In this document: positions 21,930 through 34,059 of the stretch, piece by piece
How the letters are laid out: the number at the start of each line of letters is the position of its first letter
Numbering within the stretch: the first letter of the stretch is position 1
From: Balaenoptera acutorostrata
Lineage: Eukaryota; Chordata; Mammalia; Artiodactyla; Balaenopteridae
Direction: 5' to 3'
DNA: 64,000 nt
Assembly (NCBI RefSeq): GCF_949987535.1
Contig: NC_080065.1
Location: 38,913,239-38,977,238 of the forward strand
Made by a program: the position numbers and the translations under genes
Notes under the pieces: model-generated
Database searches by the model: none
What the model was told of the DNA's origin: nothing
Seen by the model: only the letters and a program-made list of their open reading frames with translations

Positions 21930-22519
21930 TGGGTCACAACAATGTGAATATACTTAACAATACTGAACTGTACATTTAAACATGGTTAAAATGGTAAATT
22001 TTATATTATATCCAGACAAAACTATAACTCAAAAAGATACATGTGCCCCTATATTCACAGCAGCATTATTTACAATAGCCAAGACATGGGAACAACCTAA
22101 ATATCCACTGACAGATGAGTGGATAAAGAAGTGGTACATATATACAATGGAATATTACTCAGCCACAAAAAAGAACAAAATAATGCCATTTGAAGCAACA
22201 TGGATGGACCTAGAGATTATCATACTAAGTGAAGGAAGTCAGACAGAGAAGGACAAATACCCTATGATATCACTTAAATGTGGAATCTAAAATATGACAC
22301 AAATGAACTTATCTACAAAACAGAAACACACTCAGACATAGAGAACAGACTTGTGGTTGCCAAAGGCGGGGGGGGGGGGGGGTTGGAGTGGGAGTTTAGG
22401 GTTAGCAGATTAGTAAGATTTTATATACAGAATGGATAAACAACAAGGTCCTACTGTATAGCACATAGTGAACTATATTTAATATTCTGTGATAAACCAT
22501 AATGGAAAAAATATAAAAA

Positions 22520-22560
<41 letters not shown>

Positions 22561-22690
22561 TACACACACACATATATATATCTGAATATATATGTGTATA
22601 CATATATATATCTGAATCACTTTGCTGTACAGCAGAATATTAACACAACATTGTAAATCAACTATACTTCAATAAAATAAATTTTTAAAA
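21930..22690 (+). mobile_element. 5'-truncated L1 3' end next to an older L1 remnant
   Basis: About 21930-22010 resembles an older L1 3' end (gaactgtacatttaaacatg). 22015-22690 is the ORF2 C-terminus (protein motif M-E-Y-Y-S-A-T-K-K-N), the 3' UTR with a 16-base G-run near 22368, a (ta)n/(ca)n microsatellite at about 22520-22615, and the end caactatacttcaataaaa. Confidence 0.88.
22520..22615. repeat. (TA)n/(CA)n microsatellite inside the L1 3' UTR
   Basis: At least 13 ta dinucleotides, then ca-rich and mixed runs. The L1 at 59.8 kb has a matching run at the same place. Confidence 0.9.
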
Positions 22691-22789
22691 TAAACTTAAA
22701 TATATACAAAAAATAAATAAATAAAATAGCTGTCCAGTTACCCATCACCCCATCTTATTTTAATCCATGGGACAGCTCACACTATATTT

Positions 22790-22945
22790 GGATTTTTCTA
22801 GGTATTTATTTATGTGTTTGTTTATTATCTGTCTCCCCACTAAAATCAGGGATCATGGCTGTCTTATTTACTTCTGTAGCCTCACTATCTAGGAAAGTGG
22901 CTGGCACATAGCAAACACTCAATAAATATTTGTTCATTAATATTA
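22790..22945 (+). repeat. L2 3' end
   Basis: ttattatctgtctcccc, then ggctggcacatagcaaacac and tcaataaatatttgttcatt. Confidence 0.75.
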
Positions 22946-22979
22946 CTAAATTGCATCATTATACAAGGCAACATAGCAA

Positions 22980-23185
22980 ATACATAAAAGGCACATATTT
23001 TGGGTCCAAACCAATGTCTGGGTTCCATCCCTTCCACATTGCTATTGGCAAAATGACAATTTAACCTCTTTGTCTGTTTCTACACCCTGAAAACGGGAAT
23101 AGTAACTACTTCACAAGATTGACATGAGAATTAGATAATGTCTTACCTTTACATGTGTATAATATGTGTTAGCTATTAATATTAC
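22980..23185 (+). repeat. MIR SINE
   Basis: Degraded forward MIR: ctgggttccatccctt, atttaacctctttgtctg, aacgggaatagtaactactt. Confidence 0.55.
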
Positions 23186-23304
23186 AGAAAATTAAAAAGA
23201 ACAAATGACATATAGCCTAACTATAGCCCCTCCAAATTTACTTCTATTGTTTGCCTAAAGGCTTGCACTCACATATTGTTGTAATTCATATGCACATAAG
23301 AAAA

Positions 23305-23530
23305 CTAATTTATATTGAGAACTTACTATGTGCCAGTTACCATTTTAAGCACTTTATATCTGACTTATTTAATCTCTATTGATCATATGAGAAAGCTACT
23401 ATTACTATACCCATTTTACAGATGAGAAAAATTGAAGCCTAGGGGGATTGAGTAATTTCCCCAAAGTTATACAACTAGAAAGTTGGCTCAAACTTGAAAG
23501 TTGTGCTCTGTAGACTCTGTTCTTAAACAA
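23305..23530 (-). repeat. MIR SINE
   Basis: Near full-length reverse MIR: attgagaacttactatgtgc, cccattttacagatgagaaa, and a degraded head at right. Confidence 0.8.
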
Positions 23531-23579
23531 TATTAGCATGGGCCTCTCCATATTTTGATTAACTTTTTCAAAAACTTAA

Positions 23580-23725
23580 CATTATAAACAGCAAGGTCCT
23601 ACTCTATAGCACAGGGAATTATATATGTGTGTGTGTGTGTATAACTGAATCACTTTGCTGTACAGAAGAAATTAACACGTAAATCAACTATAGTTTAATA
23701 AAATAAATTTTAAAAATAAAAAACA
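23580..23725 (+). mobile_element. Very short L1 3' end
   Basis: gcaaggtcctactctatagc, a (tg)n run, cactttgctgtacagaag, then aataaaataaatttt. Only the last part of the 3' UTR is present. Confidence 0.75.
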
Positions 23726-23763
23726 TTAGTTCACGCCACTATTTTCATATATCAAAAAAGTCA

Positions 23764-24089
23764 GGGGCTTCCCTGGTGGCGCAGTGGTTGAGAATCTGCC
23801 TGCCAATGCAGGGGACACGGGTTCGAGTCCTGGTCTGGGAAGATCCCACATGCCGCGGAGCAACTAGGCCCGTGAGCCACAATTACTGAGCCTGCGCGTC
23901 TGGAGCCTGTGCTCCGCAACAAAAGAGGCTGTGATAATGAGAGGCCCGCGCACCGCGATGAAGAGTGGCCCCACTTGCCACAACTAGAGAAAGCCCTCGC
24001 ACAGAAACGAAGACCCAACACAGCCATAAATAAATAAATAAATAAATAAAAATTAAACTTAAAAAAAAAAAAATTAATTAAAAAAAAAA
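23764..24089 (+). mobile_element. CHR-family SINE, shorter form
   Basis: Starts gggcttccctggtggcgcag; (aaat)n tail; target-site duplication aaaaaagtca (23754-23763, 24090-24099). No internal 24-bp duplication. Confidence 0.93.
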
Positions 24090-24194
24090 AAAAAAGTCAA
24101 CATGATTGTCATCTTTTAAAAATAGATTATCCAATTTTGATGACAGAAAGCAGTTTTTTAAACTGTTGGTGGATATAAATTATTTTAGTTGATC

Positions 24195-24335
24195 TTAAAA
24201 AAAGTACTGTAAGGTCACTATTATTAGCTTCACTTTATATAGGGACTCCAAGTCAGAAGTTTCAATGATTCTCCTAACATCACACAGCAAGTTTAAGAGC
24301 CAAGTCTTCAACATCCAGTTCTAGTACTTTTGGTC
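24195..24335 (-). repeat. MIR fragment
   Basis: aaggtcactattattagctt and cctaacatcacacagcaagt in reversed MIR order. Confidence 0.5.
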
Positions 24336-24960
24336 CTTTTGTAAGAGCTGCTAACTGTCTACATTAATGGAATATTACATGTTTAATATGGCATATCCTG
24401 TTCAGTTTTGAATTAACAACTGGTGGTCGGAATTTGATATTTGGAGCATAAGTATTTCTTACCCCAACTCTAAAAATCCTCTCAACCTAAACCAAGATCA
24501 TGCAATGGCATTCTACACAATCAAAGTTTTCTCCTTTTGGTTCCTGGATGGACTTAAAAAGTTTGGTCAATTTGAAACCATAATGGCCTTCATAGTGACA
24601 TGGTGGGAGAAATCCTACAAGGGTAATGGATCAACAAGAAACCCAGAATTATAGTTCGGCCTATAATTCTGTAAAGAGTAAAGAAAGCTAAAAATCCAGG
24701 CCAATCACTCAAAATAAAGCCCAATCAATGCCATGAAAATGAAAGAGGAGCAGGACCCAATGTTTGGATCTTTCTGAGGCCTTCTTAAATTAAAGTAACA
24801 GTTATTCATTCAGACTTTGGATTTATAAACCTAGCCTGGAGTTGGGTCCCCCAGAAGCCTGTTTTATGGGGTTAAAACTGACTTCTTAGAGGGAAAAGTA
24901 CCAAGTGCAGCAAGAAAAAATGCCTGTTGAGAGTGGAATTTGGACAGGCAGCTGCTAAGC
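24336..24960. other. Unique sequence
   Basis: No repeat or exon recognised. Confidence 0.4.
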
Positions 24961-25480
24961 AGGCCCCAATGATCCCTTCCCGGATCTCATGTCCTTGTGT
25001 AATTACCTTCCCTTGAGTACTGGTGGGACAGGGATAAAATATGGCAAAAGTGATGGGATGTTACTTCCAATGTTAGGTTACAAAAAGACTCCGGTTTCCA
25101 TCTTTCTTCCCTCTCTCACTGGCTCGCTGGCTCTGAGGGAAGCCAGCTGATATGCTGCGAGCTTTCCTATGGAAAAGTCCATGTAACAAGAAACTGGGGG
25201 AGACCCTCAGTGCAATGGCCAGCAAAGAAATGAATCCTGCCAACAACTGCATGAGCCAGCTTGGAAAGAGATCCTCCCCCCGTTGAACTTTCAGATGAGG
25301 CTGCAGCCCCAGCTGTCACTTTGACTGCAACCTTGAGAGAGACCTTGAGGGAGAGGTATTCACATAAGCTGTTCCCAGATTCCTAACTCCAGAAACTAAG
25401 AAATAATAAATGTTTGTTACATTAAGTGACCAAGTTTTGGGGTCATTTGTTATATAGCAATATATTTCTAATACAGAAAC
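24961..25480 (+). repeat. MLT1-type LTR relic
   Basis: aatatggcaaaagtgatggg, gaatcctgccaacaactgca, cagatgaggctgcagcccc, aataataaatgtttgttac, ending atatagcaatatatttctaa-tac. It has an LTR-like poly(A) signal near its end. It is related in sequence to the element at 51.85-52.26 kb. Confidence 0.55.
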
Positions 25481-25504
25481 TTTGCCAAAAGCAAGGGCCC
25501 CATT

Positions 25505-25870
25505 ATCTGAGGCTCACTCATTTATTCATTCACTTAGTACCTATTTATTGAGCATTACTAAGATAAAGTCATATTAGGGACAAGAAGAGTTCCTTGTCTT
25601 CAAGGAGCTATGTTCTAGACAAGTCTACAAATGTCTAAGAAAGGCAGCAATATTGAAGGTCCAGTCCAGGAAGGCATTCCCAAAGAAGTGAATTCCCAAA
25701 GAGGTTCTTGGCCAGACCTTGCTGGATAGACAGTACTCAACTGGCAGGCAGAGATGGCGATAGGAAAAGCCAGAGAGTGAAGTGGATGGTGGCAGGTAGG
25801 AAGCAGGTCTAGACCTCTGAGAGTCTACAAGCTAGTGGGAAAGGCATGAGGAAAAGCCACAGGGGAGAAA
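25505..25870 (-). repeat. L2, antisense, degraded
   Basis: ttattcattcacttagtacc, tattgagcattac, ttcaaggagctatgttctag, then weaker reversed L2. Confidence 0.5.
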
Positions 25871-26529
25871 GAACAAGGTTCATTCAGGGTTTCCTTTCTG
25901 GCCAGTCACCACCAGCATCAGAGACTCTGGAGAAAGAGCCCATCCTCTGCCTGGTCCTAATACTGTATACACAATTTGTTGATCTTGTCAAAGATGGGGG
26001 CAGGGAGTGGAATTTCTTCCCTTCAGTTTGTACCATCTCTGAGGTCATTGCTATACTGTTCCATTGTTCCTAAGCTTGAGTGAACCATTCATCACTGCAA
26101 ATGACTAGGGGAAAACAAAATGCACAAAAGGCATTTTCAGATACAGCAGCCTGAGGATTTATGTCTCATCACTTGGAGGCTAGAAATTTAGCTAAAATGA
26201 TGCATATGTCTCATGAAATGTGGAAGAGAGAAATTTCTGACTCACAAATTCAGACCACTAACAAAGATGATTTAATGATGATTGTTGTAGGAGTTTGAAT
26301 TCCTATTGTATGACAATTGCACATCTGTATTATCATCATTAGACCTTTCTTTGGCTCTTTTTGGAGTCTTTGGAAAAGTCTTATAAGGTTTACTCTAAAA
26401 ATATTATTTCACAAATGAAGTATTTGAGTAGAAGACATAGGATACCCTCAAACTTCGGCTAATGTTGTTTTCATCACTGGTGTTAATTTTTAATTTCTTG
26501 AGTTATTTAGGTCAAACATTTCTATCATG
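25871..26529. other. Unique sequence
   Basis: No repeat or exon recognised; a 75-codon frame at 25846-26073 straddles the L2 edge and looks like chance. Confidence 0.4.
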
Positions 26530-26534
26530 GAAGT

Positions 26535-26930
26535 TGTTACAAGCTGAACGGTGTAACCCCAAAATTCATATGTTGAAGTCCTAACCTCCAGTACCACAGA
26601 ATGTGGCTGTGTTGGAAGACAGGGCCTTTAAAGGGATAGTTAAAGTAAAACGAGGTGATGTGGGTGACGGGTACTAATTCAGTATGACTGGTGTCCTTAT
26701 AAGAAGAGGAGATTATGACACATGCACACAGGGAAAAGACCATGTGAAGACACAGGAAGAAGACTGCCATCTGTTAGCCAAAGACAATGACCCTCAGAAG
26801 AAACCAACCCTGCCAATACCCTGATCGCAGACTTCTAGCTTCCAGAACTGTGGGAAAATAAATTTCTATTGTTTAAGGCACCCAGCCTGTGCGGTACGTT
26901 GTTATGGAAGCCCTAGCAAACTAATAACTA
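26535..26930 (+). mobile_element. MLT1/MST-type MaLR solo LTR
   Basis: 396 bases with a perfect 5-bp duplication gaagt (26530-26534, 26931-26935). Shows aaattcatatgttgaagtcc, tggtgtccttataagaagag, ccagaactgtgggaaaataa and a taataacta end. No internal region is attached, so it is a solo LTR. Confidence 0.85.
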
Positions 26931-27204
26931 GAAGTCTTTATAGTTTCATGAAAGGAATAAAGAGAATTCTCCCAAAACTTTTTAATCATCCTTTCACAGT
27001 AAATATATTTAACTCATCTATAAACTATTCGGTATTGGGTATAAGTTATTTATTTTTAAAAAAAACTTTCTGTTAAGAAAAGATGTTCATTGGAGATAAA
27101 TTAGAAAATATACATAAGCAAAATGAAGAAAATAAAAATCATTCATCCTTTATCAACCAGTATTATGATTTATCCTTGCAGATATATATAGTAATGGTTC
27201 AAAA

Positions 27205-27420
27205 TATTCTGCTGGAGCATGGACTTTTCCCATAGGACTTTGGTCAAGTTTGGGCAAGCTGGAACCTTCATGAGCTTCCATTTTCTCATCTATAAAATGG
27301 GGATAATAAGAACTGCCTTCCTGGGTTTTTGTCAGTTGTACAATATATAATAAAGTACAGTATATAAGCACTTAACAAAGTGCCTGGCACATAGTAAACA
27401 AACAATAAATGGTCTGTATA
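27205..27420 (+). repeat. MIR SINE
   Basis: cattttctcatctataaaat, then ggggataataagaactgcc, then gtgcctggcacatagtaaac. Confidence 0.7.
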
Positions 27421-27599
27421 TTTTATATAGCCTGTATTTTACTATGACAAGTCATTCTGCACATGCTCTTTTTACAGTCTGGTTTTTTTTTTTTCATGCT
27501 TGGTATAGTTTCATTACTAGCTGTTTATGAAGTTCTGTTTCTGGGTATTTAAGCACCCTACATATAAGAATATTGTTTTCTGGTTTCATGGTGTTTTCA

Positions 27600-28585
27600 T
27601 TTGAATAGCCTTTCTTCAGGCCTCTTGGTGTAGAATTTCATGCCGCTTTAAGAGTCTTGGTCTTTTAGCAGCCTCCTTGCGTTTAGGAAGACTTCCAAAA
27701 GCACAGTTGGGGATTGAGAACTCGTTCAAATTTGAGCCGGTGCCAGTGGCAAAGAGAAAACAGAACTGTTCCTGCTGACTCTGCACCGCAGCTGCCAGAT
27801 GCCTTGGTTAACTTGCAGAAAGGGAAACAAAATGGAATGGCGAAACGAAATGCTTTGGAGACGACATGGTGGTGGCAGAATAGGGGTTTGTTCCGCTGGT
27901 GCTCTTAGCAGTGGTTCTAAGGGTCAGGATGCCCCAGGCCCACATGTCTGAGTCAGAGCCAGGCCACCCCATGATGCGGTCAGCCTATAGCCTACAGGAG
28001 GGGACTCCAGCCGGACTGCCAAGGGTCCTGGAAGTCACCGCCTCAGTGCCCCTGTACCACCACTACCCCCAAAAGCGACCTCCTTCACCTGCAGCTTTGC
28101 TCACTGAGGTTCTTAAAGTGCAAAAACTCAGGACAGTATTTAAACCCAAAGTTCTTAGAATGAATGAGTTTCAAGCCCCTTCCTAAAGCAGGGGAAAGGT
28201 AAACAGCTTGAGAGAATACACAGCATGTGTGGGTAAGAAAGATATCAATTCCAAAGCGGAGGCTGGAGGCTGAAGTTAAGTCCTGTTTATCTCCAACTGT
28301 GCAAGGGTCAGCGGAAGCTGTGCAGGGGGAGGGGATGGCGCCGTAGGTACTCAAGGTCTCTTACAAATACTCTACAGCTATCACGACGAAAAGACTACAT
28401 CCTAACCTGGCATCAGGATACTTCCTGAGGACACGCAGGCCAAGGCTGCTTCCATACAGAAAAGAACTGCTTCTATCCATAAAGTGGCACCTTATGGAAC
28501 AGCCTCAGGCTCTACGGGACACAGGGAGGGAGGGAGGTGAGCTCCCACCTGTTAGCAGCAGTTCTTTCCTCCAGGAGTTCCATTA
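27600..28585. other. Unique, moderately GC-rich stretch; possible retrocopy not identified
   Basis: Open frames of 64 and 95 codons on the plus strand (27714-27908, 27899-28186) overlap and have balanced composition, but I recognise no protein and see no consistent splice sites, poly(A) tail or target-site duplication. It could be a decayed retrocopy, conserved non-coding DNA or chance. Confidence 0.25.
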
Positions 28586-28650
28586 TCACCTCAATTCAAC
28601 TCAACAAATATTTGCCAGGCGTCCACTGTGAGCAGGACGTTGCTCTAAGG
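28586..28650 (-). repeat. L2 3' end fragment, antisense
   Basis: tcaactcaacaaatatttgc then ccaggcgtccactgtgagca. Confidence 0.45.
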
Positions 28651-29311
28651 TGGGTGGACCAAATGAAGGCTGCTCCAGGGAGCTGGAGCTTGTTCGTGCA
28701 GCAGCTTCGGCACCGGAGGCTGTGAGGAACCCACCCCGCCGTACTCCAAGGTCAGCTGCTGGGCTCCCTGCACTGGAAGGGAAGGGTCACTATAATACCA
28801 CCCACTGGGGCTTTCCTGACAACCAGCTTTTCTAAAGACAAAGTGAGGCTCTCTCTCATCAACATAAACAATTTAACACGGACCTTGGAATCACCCTGAG
28901 AAACACATGTGACTGTTTATTTCATAAGAGAGCGATTTTGTGGAAGACCATATTCGGGACTATGTATCAATGGCAATATATTGCTGCAGCTGGCTATATA
29001 TATTTTAATGTCTTTTTTTCTGCTGGTTTTGCTACCAGAGTTTGGAAGCACAGAAGGTCACCAACATAAACTTTATGCTATGAAGATGCCTCAGTAGAAC
29101 CCCTAAAATGACACAATTCCCAGAGTCTTGTTTACAAGTAAGCAATTCCACCCATTTTTGGGGGATGCCTGAAGACATGGGGTCTTCATTTCTTCATGTG
29201 AAAAATGAGCACTGCGCTGGCCAGATGAATCACAAGGCCTCCCAAGCCTACAGTCGCCTTCCAAAGGAAACTGCCACTTGGAGCCCTGTGGAGGAAAATT
29301 GCTCCAGGCCA
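28651..29311. other. Unique sequence
   Basis: No repeat or supported exon. Confidence 0.4.
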
Positions 29312-29484
29312 TCAGTCCCAACTCTGGCTGCACATTAGAATCACTGGAGAGCTTTTAAAACATGCCACTATCCAGGCTCAACCCCACAGATTCTAATTTC
29401 AGGGCTCCGATTAATCCTGGATGGGGTCTAATTTCTAAGTCATCACAGAAGATTCTGTCTTGCAGCCTGGGTTGAGAACCACTG
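29312..29484 (+). mobile_element. hAT-Charlie MITE (MER3/MER20 group)
   Basis: Begins cagtcccaactctggctgc, contains cacattagaatcactggaga, and ends ttgagaaccactg. The CAGT...ACTG ends and length of about 170 fit a small hAT element. Confidence 0.65.
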
Positions 29485-29499
29485 CTTCAGACCATTCCA

Positions 29500-30180
29500 T
29501 AAGCTGGAGAGACCAAGCACGACTCCACCCTCCCTCCCCTATATGCAATTAATGGGACCAATGTCGAACTCTTAACCCAAGGACAGCCAAGACCTAAGTT
29601 GGCCTGGTCCTCTGAGGTGGCCTGTGTTGGGATCCCCAAGGCAATCCCCATATTCAGAGATTTGCTACAGGGACTCATGGGACTCAACACATAGCTGGAC
29701 TCATGGTTAAGATTTATTACAGTGATGGAGTAAGGATACACAGTCAGATCCTAATGGAAAAAGGCAGAATCTAGAGAAATCCATGCACAGGCTTCCTATG
29801 CTCTCTTTCTATGAAGGGACACACTTGAACACATTACTTTCTCCAGCAATGACAAATGTAGTAATATGTGTGCAATGTTTCTTCCAGGAAAGCCCAGTAG
29901 AGACAGAGCATTCAACATGTTTATTGGGGGCTGGTCACATCTGCACTCTCTGCCTAGCATGCATCAAAATTCCAGACTCCCAGAAGGAAAGCAGGTGCTC
30001 AGCATAAATATCCTTGTTTGCACAAACAGTCTAGGCACAGAGAACCACCCTTATCAGTTTTGAGAATGGTGGAAACACCCAGATACCAGCCAAAGGCCAA
30101 TCCTGCAAGCAGGCCCTTCTAAAGAGACCAGTCTCAGGCCTGCTGTGTTAACTCTTTTCTGCACACAGCCCGAAACAAAG
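29500..30180 (-). repeat. LTR-retroelement relic, antisense (family not assigned)
   Basis: gatttattacagtgatggag (reversed poly(A) signal context), ttattgggggctggtcac, cagactcccagaaggaaagc, tttgcacaaacagtctaggc and cttatcagttttgagaatgg recur in an ERV-type LTR I know from other mammals. I cannot fix its name or ends. Confidence 0.55.
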
Positions 30181-31159
30181 ATGCTGATTATCAGTTAGAT
30201 GGGTAAATTCTGTCTCAGGAATTTGACTTGGGAAATAAGAACAGTCTCGGGAAGTTGTTTTGAGAGGAGAAGCGACCACACACACAAAGAGAAGCAAAGA
30301 TAAGAACATGACCGAGTCACATGACGGCGATGCTCCAGTGAAGAGCACAAGCTCCAGTGCTGGGGATTCAGCGAGGTAGCTCAGCTATTAGATCTCCGTC
30401 GGCTCCTCTGCCTCCCGAATCCTGTTGCTCTTCTTTCCCTGAAACCTGTCACCCCAGCCGTTCCTGGTTTTCCATGAATATTCTGTGGAGCCACTTTATA
30501 AGTCTGTCCTCCCTGTATGTAGCTTATCCTCGCGCTAAAGCTCCATCGCGCAGCCAGAGTACGTCTTAATATCTTTTAACTAAAAGAGCTCACAAGCTCG
30601 CTCATCACGCGATACTGACCCAGGACCACCTCAGAGGTAGGCAGAGAAAGAGCAACCAACCACAACCTCAAAAAGAGGAAAAAAGGCGTGGGAGTCGTCA
30701 TCCAGACCAGGCTTCACAAAGCCACAGTTACTCTTAGCCACACACTGCCCTCCACGTCAAGTGGACTTTTGGCTGAATTGGGTGATACCTTTGCAGAAAT
30801 GATTACAAAGTTTTGATGATGGAGACCATGAAGATTTGCTCTTTGTGGTCCCAGAATACAAAACAACTAATGGAGAATTGTGGAAAAGTTCCCAGCTCTA
30901 TGAAACTCATCCAGTTATATCGTGGTCTCACTCATTTAATGTTTAGCTGGACATATCTATGGACTTCAAAATCATTTTAAACAGTGAAATAATCACATAA
31001 GTATTCAGTTCAGATGCTGTGAAATTCAAACTTTTAGGTTGAAGGATTAAGACCTTCCTCTATGAAAAGAGCGCGAGTTTATTCCTCTCCATTCTACAAC
31101 CCATCTTTCCAGTGCTAACACTGTCACCATCACATGTTCTTCCTATCACAATGGTTGTT
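30181..31159. other. Unique sequence
   Basis: No repeat or supported exon recognised. 30360-30620 has several CpG sites. Confidence 0.4.
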
Positions 31160-31365
31160 GATTCAAATAAATCAGAGAATGTTAGAACTGGAAGAGACAT
31201 TACCAATCACCTGACATTCAAGCCTCTGGTTTCAGAGATGAGAAGCTATAGGCCCAGCAAGATTTATAGGCTTATCCAAGGTCTCACAGCTGGCTTGAAC
31301 CAGAGCAGAACTAGAACTCTTAATCTCCTGACTCCCAGGCTAATTTATTGCCACTCTGGGCTCTT
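31160..31365 (+). repeat. Ancient mammal-wide interspersed repeat (class uncertain)
   Basis: atgttagaactggaagagac, ttcagagatgagaagctata, ccaaggtctcacagctggct, gaactcttaatctcctgact: a widespread old element. I am unsure whether it is MIR3- or CR1/L3-like. Confidence 0.5.
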
Positions 31366-32184
31366 CGCGTTGGTCTTTTCCTGTGCAACAGAATTCAGGC
31401 TCCAAAACTGTGGATAACGTCTGACTATTTTTGCAGCTGTTATCTTTCCAAAGTCTATTATCATTCCCAGAAAATATTAACATTCACAAGGCTGTGGATT
31501 TGTGATTGTGCAATAAGTAAATAATACATCGTTCTCAAATGTGCTAATCTTTGCAAACCAAGATCACGTGTTTGTAAATAACAGGAAGCTACCCTCAAAA
31601 TATGTACTTTTGAGTCTCTAAGAACAAGTCAGCATGATCTGTTTTCTGCTATAGTTACACTTAAAAGAGAATTTAACCTTCACTCACTCATTTACTTTTA
31701 AAACTATGTCACATGACAGTATTCAGTTCAAAAAAGGTAAATGTTACCTGTATAACAACTTTACTCAGACGTTAGGCATCAGTTAATCTATCAGTGATCA
31801 ATGAAAAATAACTTAGTTAACCATTATTAGAAACCCAGCTGTTCCAGGACTGGGTGTGGTGGAGGGAGACAAAGCAATACAAACTAAGACACTCTCAGAG
31901 CATTTAATGTGCAGAAGACAAAATGCAGAAAGATATTAAAAATGTGCAGAAAAATATTAAAAACAATATGCACTAGATCATACAGTATATCTTACAATAA
32001 TACCCCAAGAACTCAAGGACGAGAGAGAATAGCAGAGACAGGATGGGTCCAATTAATAGTTTTCTGAATGGGCATTTGTGATTGGACACGGTTAAAACAG
32101 AGCATTTTTGCTCCGAGGCATAGTAGAAAAGCAGGACAACTTTGATGTCAATCTGATTTTTATTTCTAATTATTTCATCCACAT
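31366..32184. other. Unique sequence with a small tandem duplication
   Basis: At 31923-31965 a unit of about 21 bases (tgcagaaagatattaaaa and tgcagaaaaatattaaaa) is repeated twice. Confidence 0.45.
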
Positions 32185-32300
32185 AATGAGTATTTATTGA
32201 GCACATTTTTATGTGCCTAACACTTTGCTGGCCATTGCAAAGGATCCAACTATGGGAGCATTGCTTAAATTCTCAAGGCCTCAGATTCCTTACCACTGAA
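32185..32300 (-). repeat. MIR or L2 fragment, antisense
   Basis: gagtatttattgagcacatt then gtgcctaacactttgctggc. Confidence 0.45.
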
Positions 32301-32754
32301 ATATGAAAAGTGTATCAGATAATATTAGGTCCCTTCTAGTTCTTACTTTCTATGAGTCTAACCTCTCCAAGATGAAGAAGGAATTCCTGATAAGCTCTTA
32401 CAATCTGTTTGAAACAACAAAATTTGTGTGCATGGAACTAGGAATACACAATACCTGATTTTCAGGGGTTCTAAAGTTTTTTGCCCTCCTAACACACAGG
32501 AGAGTTATAACACATTTCTTTCAGTGGCTCAGTCAGTACACTTGGAGAACATGCCCCATAGAGGGGAGAATCAAAATGGCAGTGGAAAACTAAATAGGTT
32601 TGAAAAGTTCTCCCAGGGGATCCAGACATGAGCCCCTCTTCTCAGAGGGCCTCTGCCACCTCTTTGCTCAAGTAAGAATCATTGGATTAAATGTTCAAAT
32701 GAATGGAATAGTTCTGATGAAATGTGCTGAAATGATAAAGAATAAAAACTTTCT

Positions 32755-32890
32755 TCTTTCATTCAAGATAAATTCAAATACCTACCGTGTTCCAGTCATT
32801 GTGCTAGGTACTACAGATTAAAAGTAAAGCAGCAAACCAGAGACCCAGCCCTTAAGGGACTTAGAGCATGGTAGCCTAGGTCAACTACAG
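32755..32890 (-). repeat. L2 3' end, antisense
   Basis: cattcaagataaattcaaat, ccgtgttccagtcattgtgc, cccttaagggacttagagca. Confidence 0.55.
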
Positions 32891-33039
32891 GACACTACAG
32901 GCTACAAATATCAGAAAACCTGACAGGCTTAAACACTAAGGACTATAATTGGATGATGTAGCTGGAATCCTAAAAGTAAGGCAGGCATCACAGTTGGCTT
33001 CATCTACTGATTCCAATTAGTTGGTTTCAAGGAACCTTG

Positions 33040-33255
33040 GCTTCAAATCCCAGCTCCTCACTTACTAGCAACATGACTCCGGGGAGTTGTTCAGTTTCTC
33101 TAAATCTCAAGTTCAACATCTGTAGAATAGAAATAATAATTGTTCCTACTTCACAGCGTTGTTATGAGGATTAAATGGGACAATGGTAATGAAGCACTTA
33201 GCCTGATGCCTAGAAAAACGCAAAGGCTCAAAACAGTTATTATCACTATCATCAT
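33040..33255 (+). repeat. MIR SINE
   Basis: ttggcttcaaatcccagctc, cacttactagcaacatgact, cagcgttgttatgaggatta: near full-length forward MIR. Confidence 0.8.
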
Positions 33256-33654
33256 AATTAAAGTGGCTGACTATGAGGAAAAGTGAGATTTAAAAAAAAA
33301 AAAATACAGAATTTTACAACCCACAGCTAAGCTTGTGAAAAAAGACAAAAAGTTGGTTGAAAAGTGATTTGGGAAGGATAATTTGCAGAACATAGCAGAA
33401 GCCCTTTCAGAGAAAGGAAGATAAAAGGGTGGTAACTGGAGGTTGATCTCAGGATGGAGATAGAACTTGTTATTTTGGAAGTAAAGAAACCTGGGTATTT
33501 TTATAGTCTGCGAGGTGAGATCTAGTAGAGGTGAAGAAGCTGAAAATACTAGAGAAAAAGAGAATATTGCAAATTGCAGAGGAGATAGACACCAAACACA
33601 GGTGTAGCGATTTGCCTTGAGCAGATGATATGATGACAATTTTTAAATTATTCC

Positions 33655-33865
33655 ATTTTATTAAACGCTTACTATGCCAGGCACCAGCCTGAGTACTACG
33701 CATGTTATCTTATTTTAGCCTCACAACAACCTTAAGAAGTAGATACTTTTTATCTCCATTGAGCTCCTCTGTTCAAATCTAAAACTGAGGCTTGGAAATT
33801 GTTAAATAACACCTAGTAAAAATGGAACACAAACATGAACTTGACTTTCACACCAAAACCTGTGT
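33655..33865 (-). repeat. MIR SINE
   Basis: ttattaaacgcttactatgc, gccaggcaccagcctgagta, agcctcacaacaaccttaag. Confidence 0.75.
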
Positions 33866-34059
33866 CTTGATACCTAAGTTAAACTGAGATAAAGAAATGA
33901 GAAGAGGTGCATATATTAAAACATCTGTAGCTTGGGGATAGCAATTAGTGGGAGTCTGTACTGGATAGAATCCGTATTCTCCAGGAAGTATACAAAATTA
34001 ACTATTGAGATAGAGGAGTTCAGACAATGTCTAGAAGTCACAAAGGAAGGAACAGAATG

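Noticed and set aside
21982..22290. 102-codon frame with a recognisable protein motif
   Set aside because: It is the C-terminal end of L1 ORF2 in a 5'-truncated copy, not a host gene.
22368..22383. 16-base G-run as a G-quadruplex or regulatory element
   Set aside because: It sits in an L1 3' UTR where G-runs are common and its length may be a sequencing artefact.
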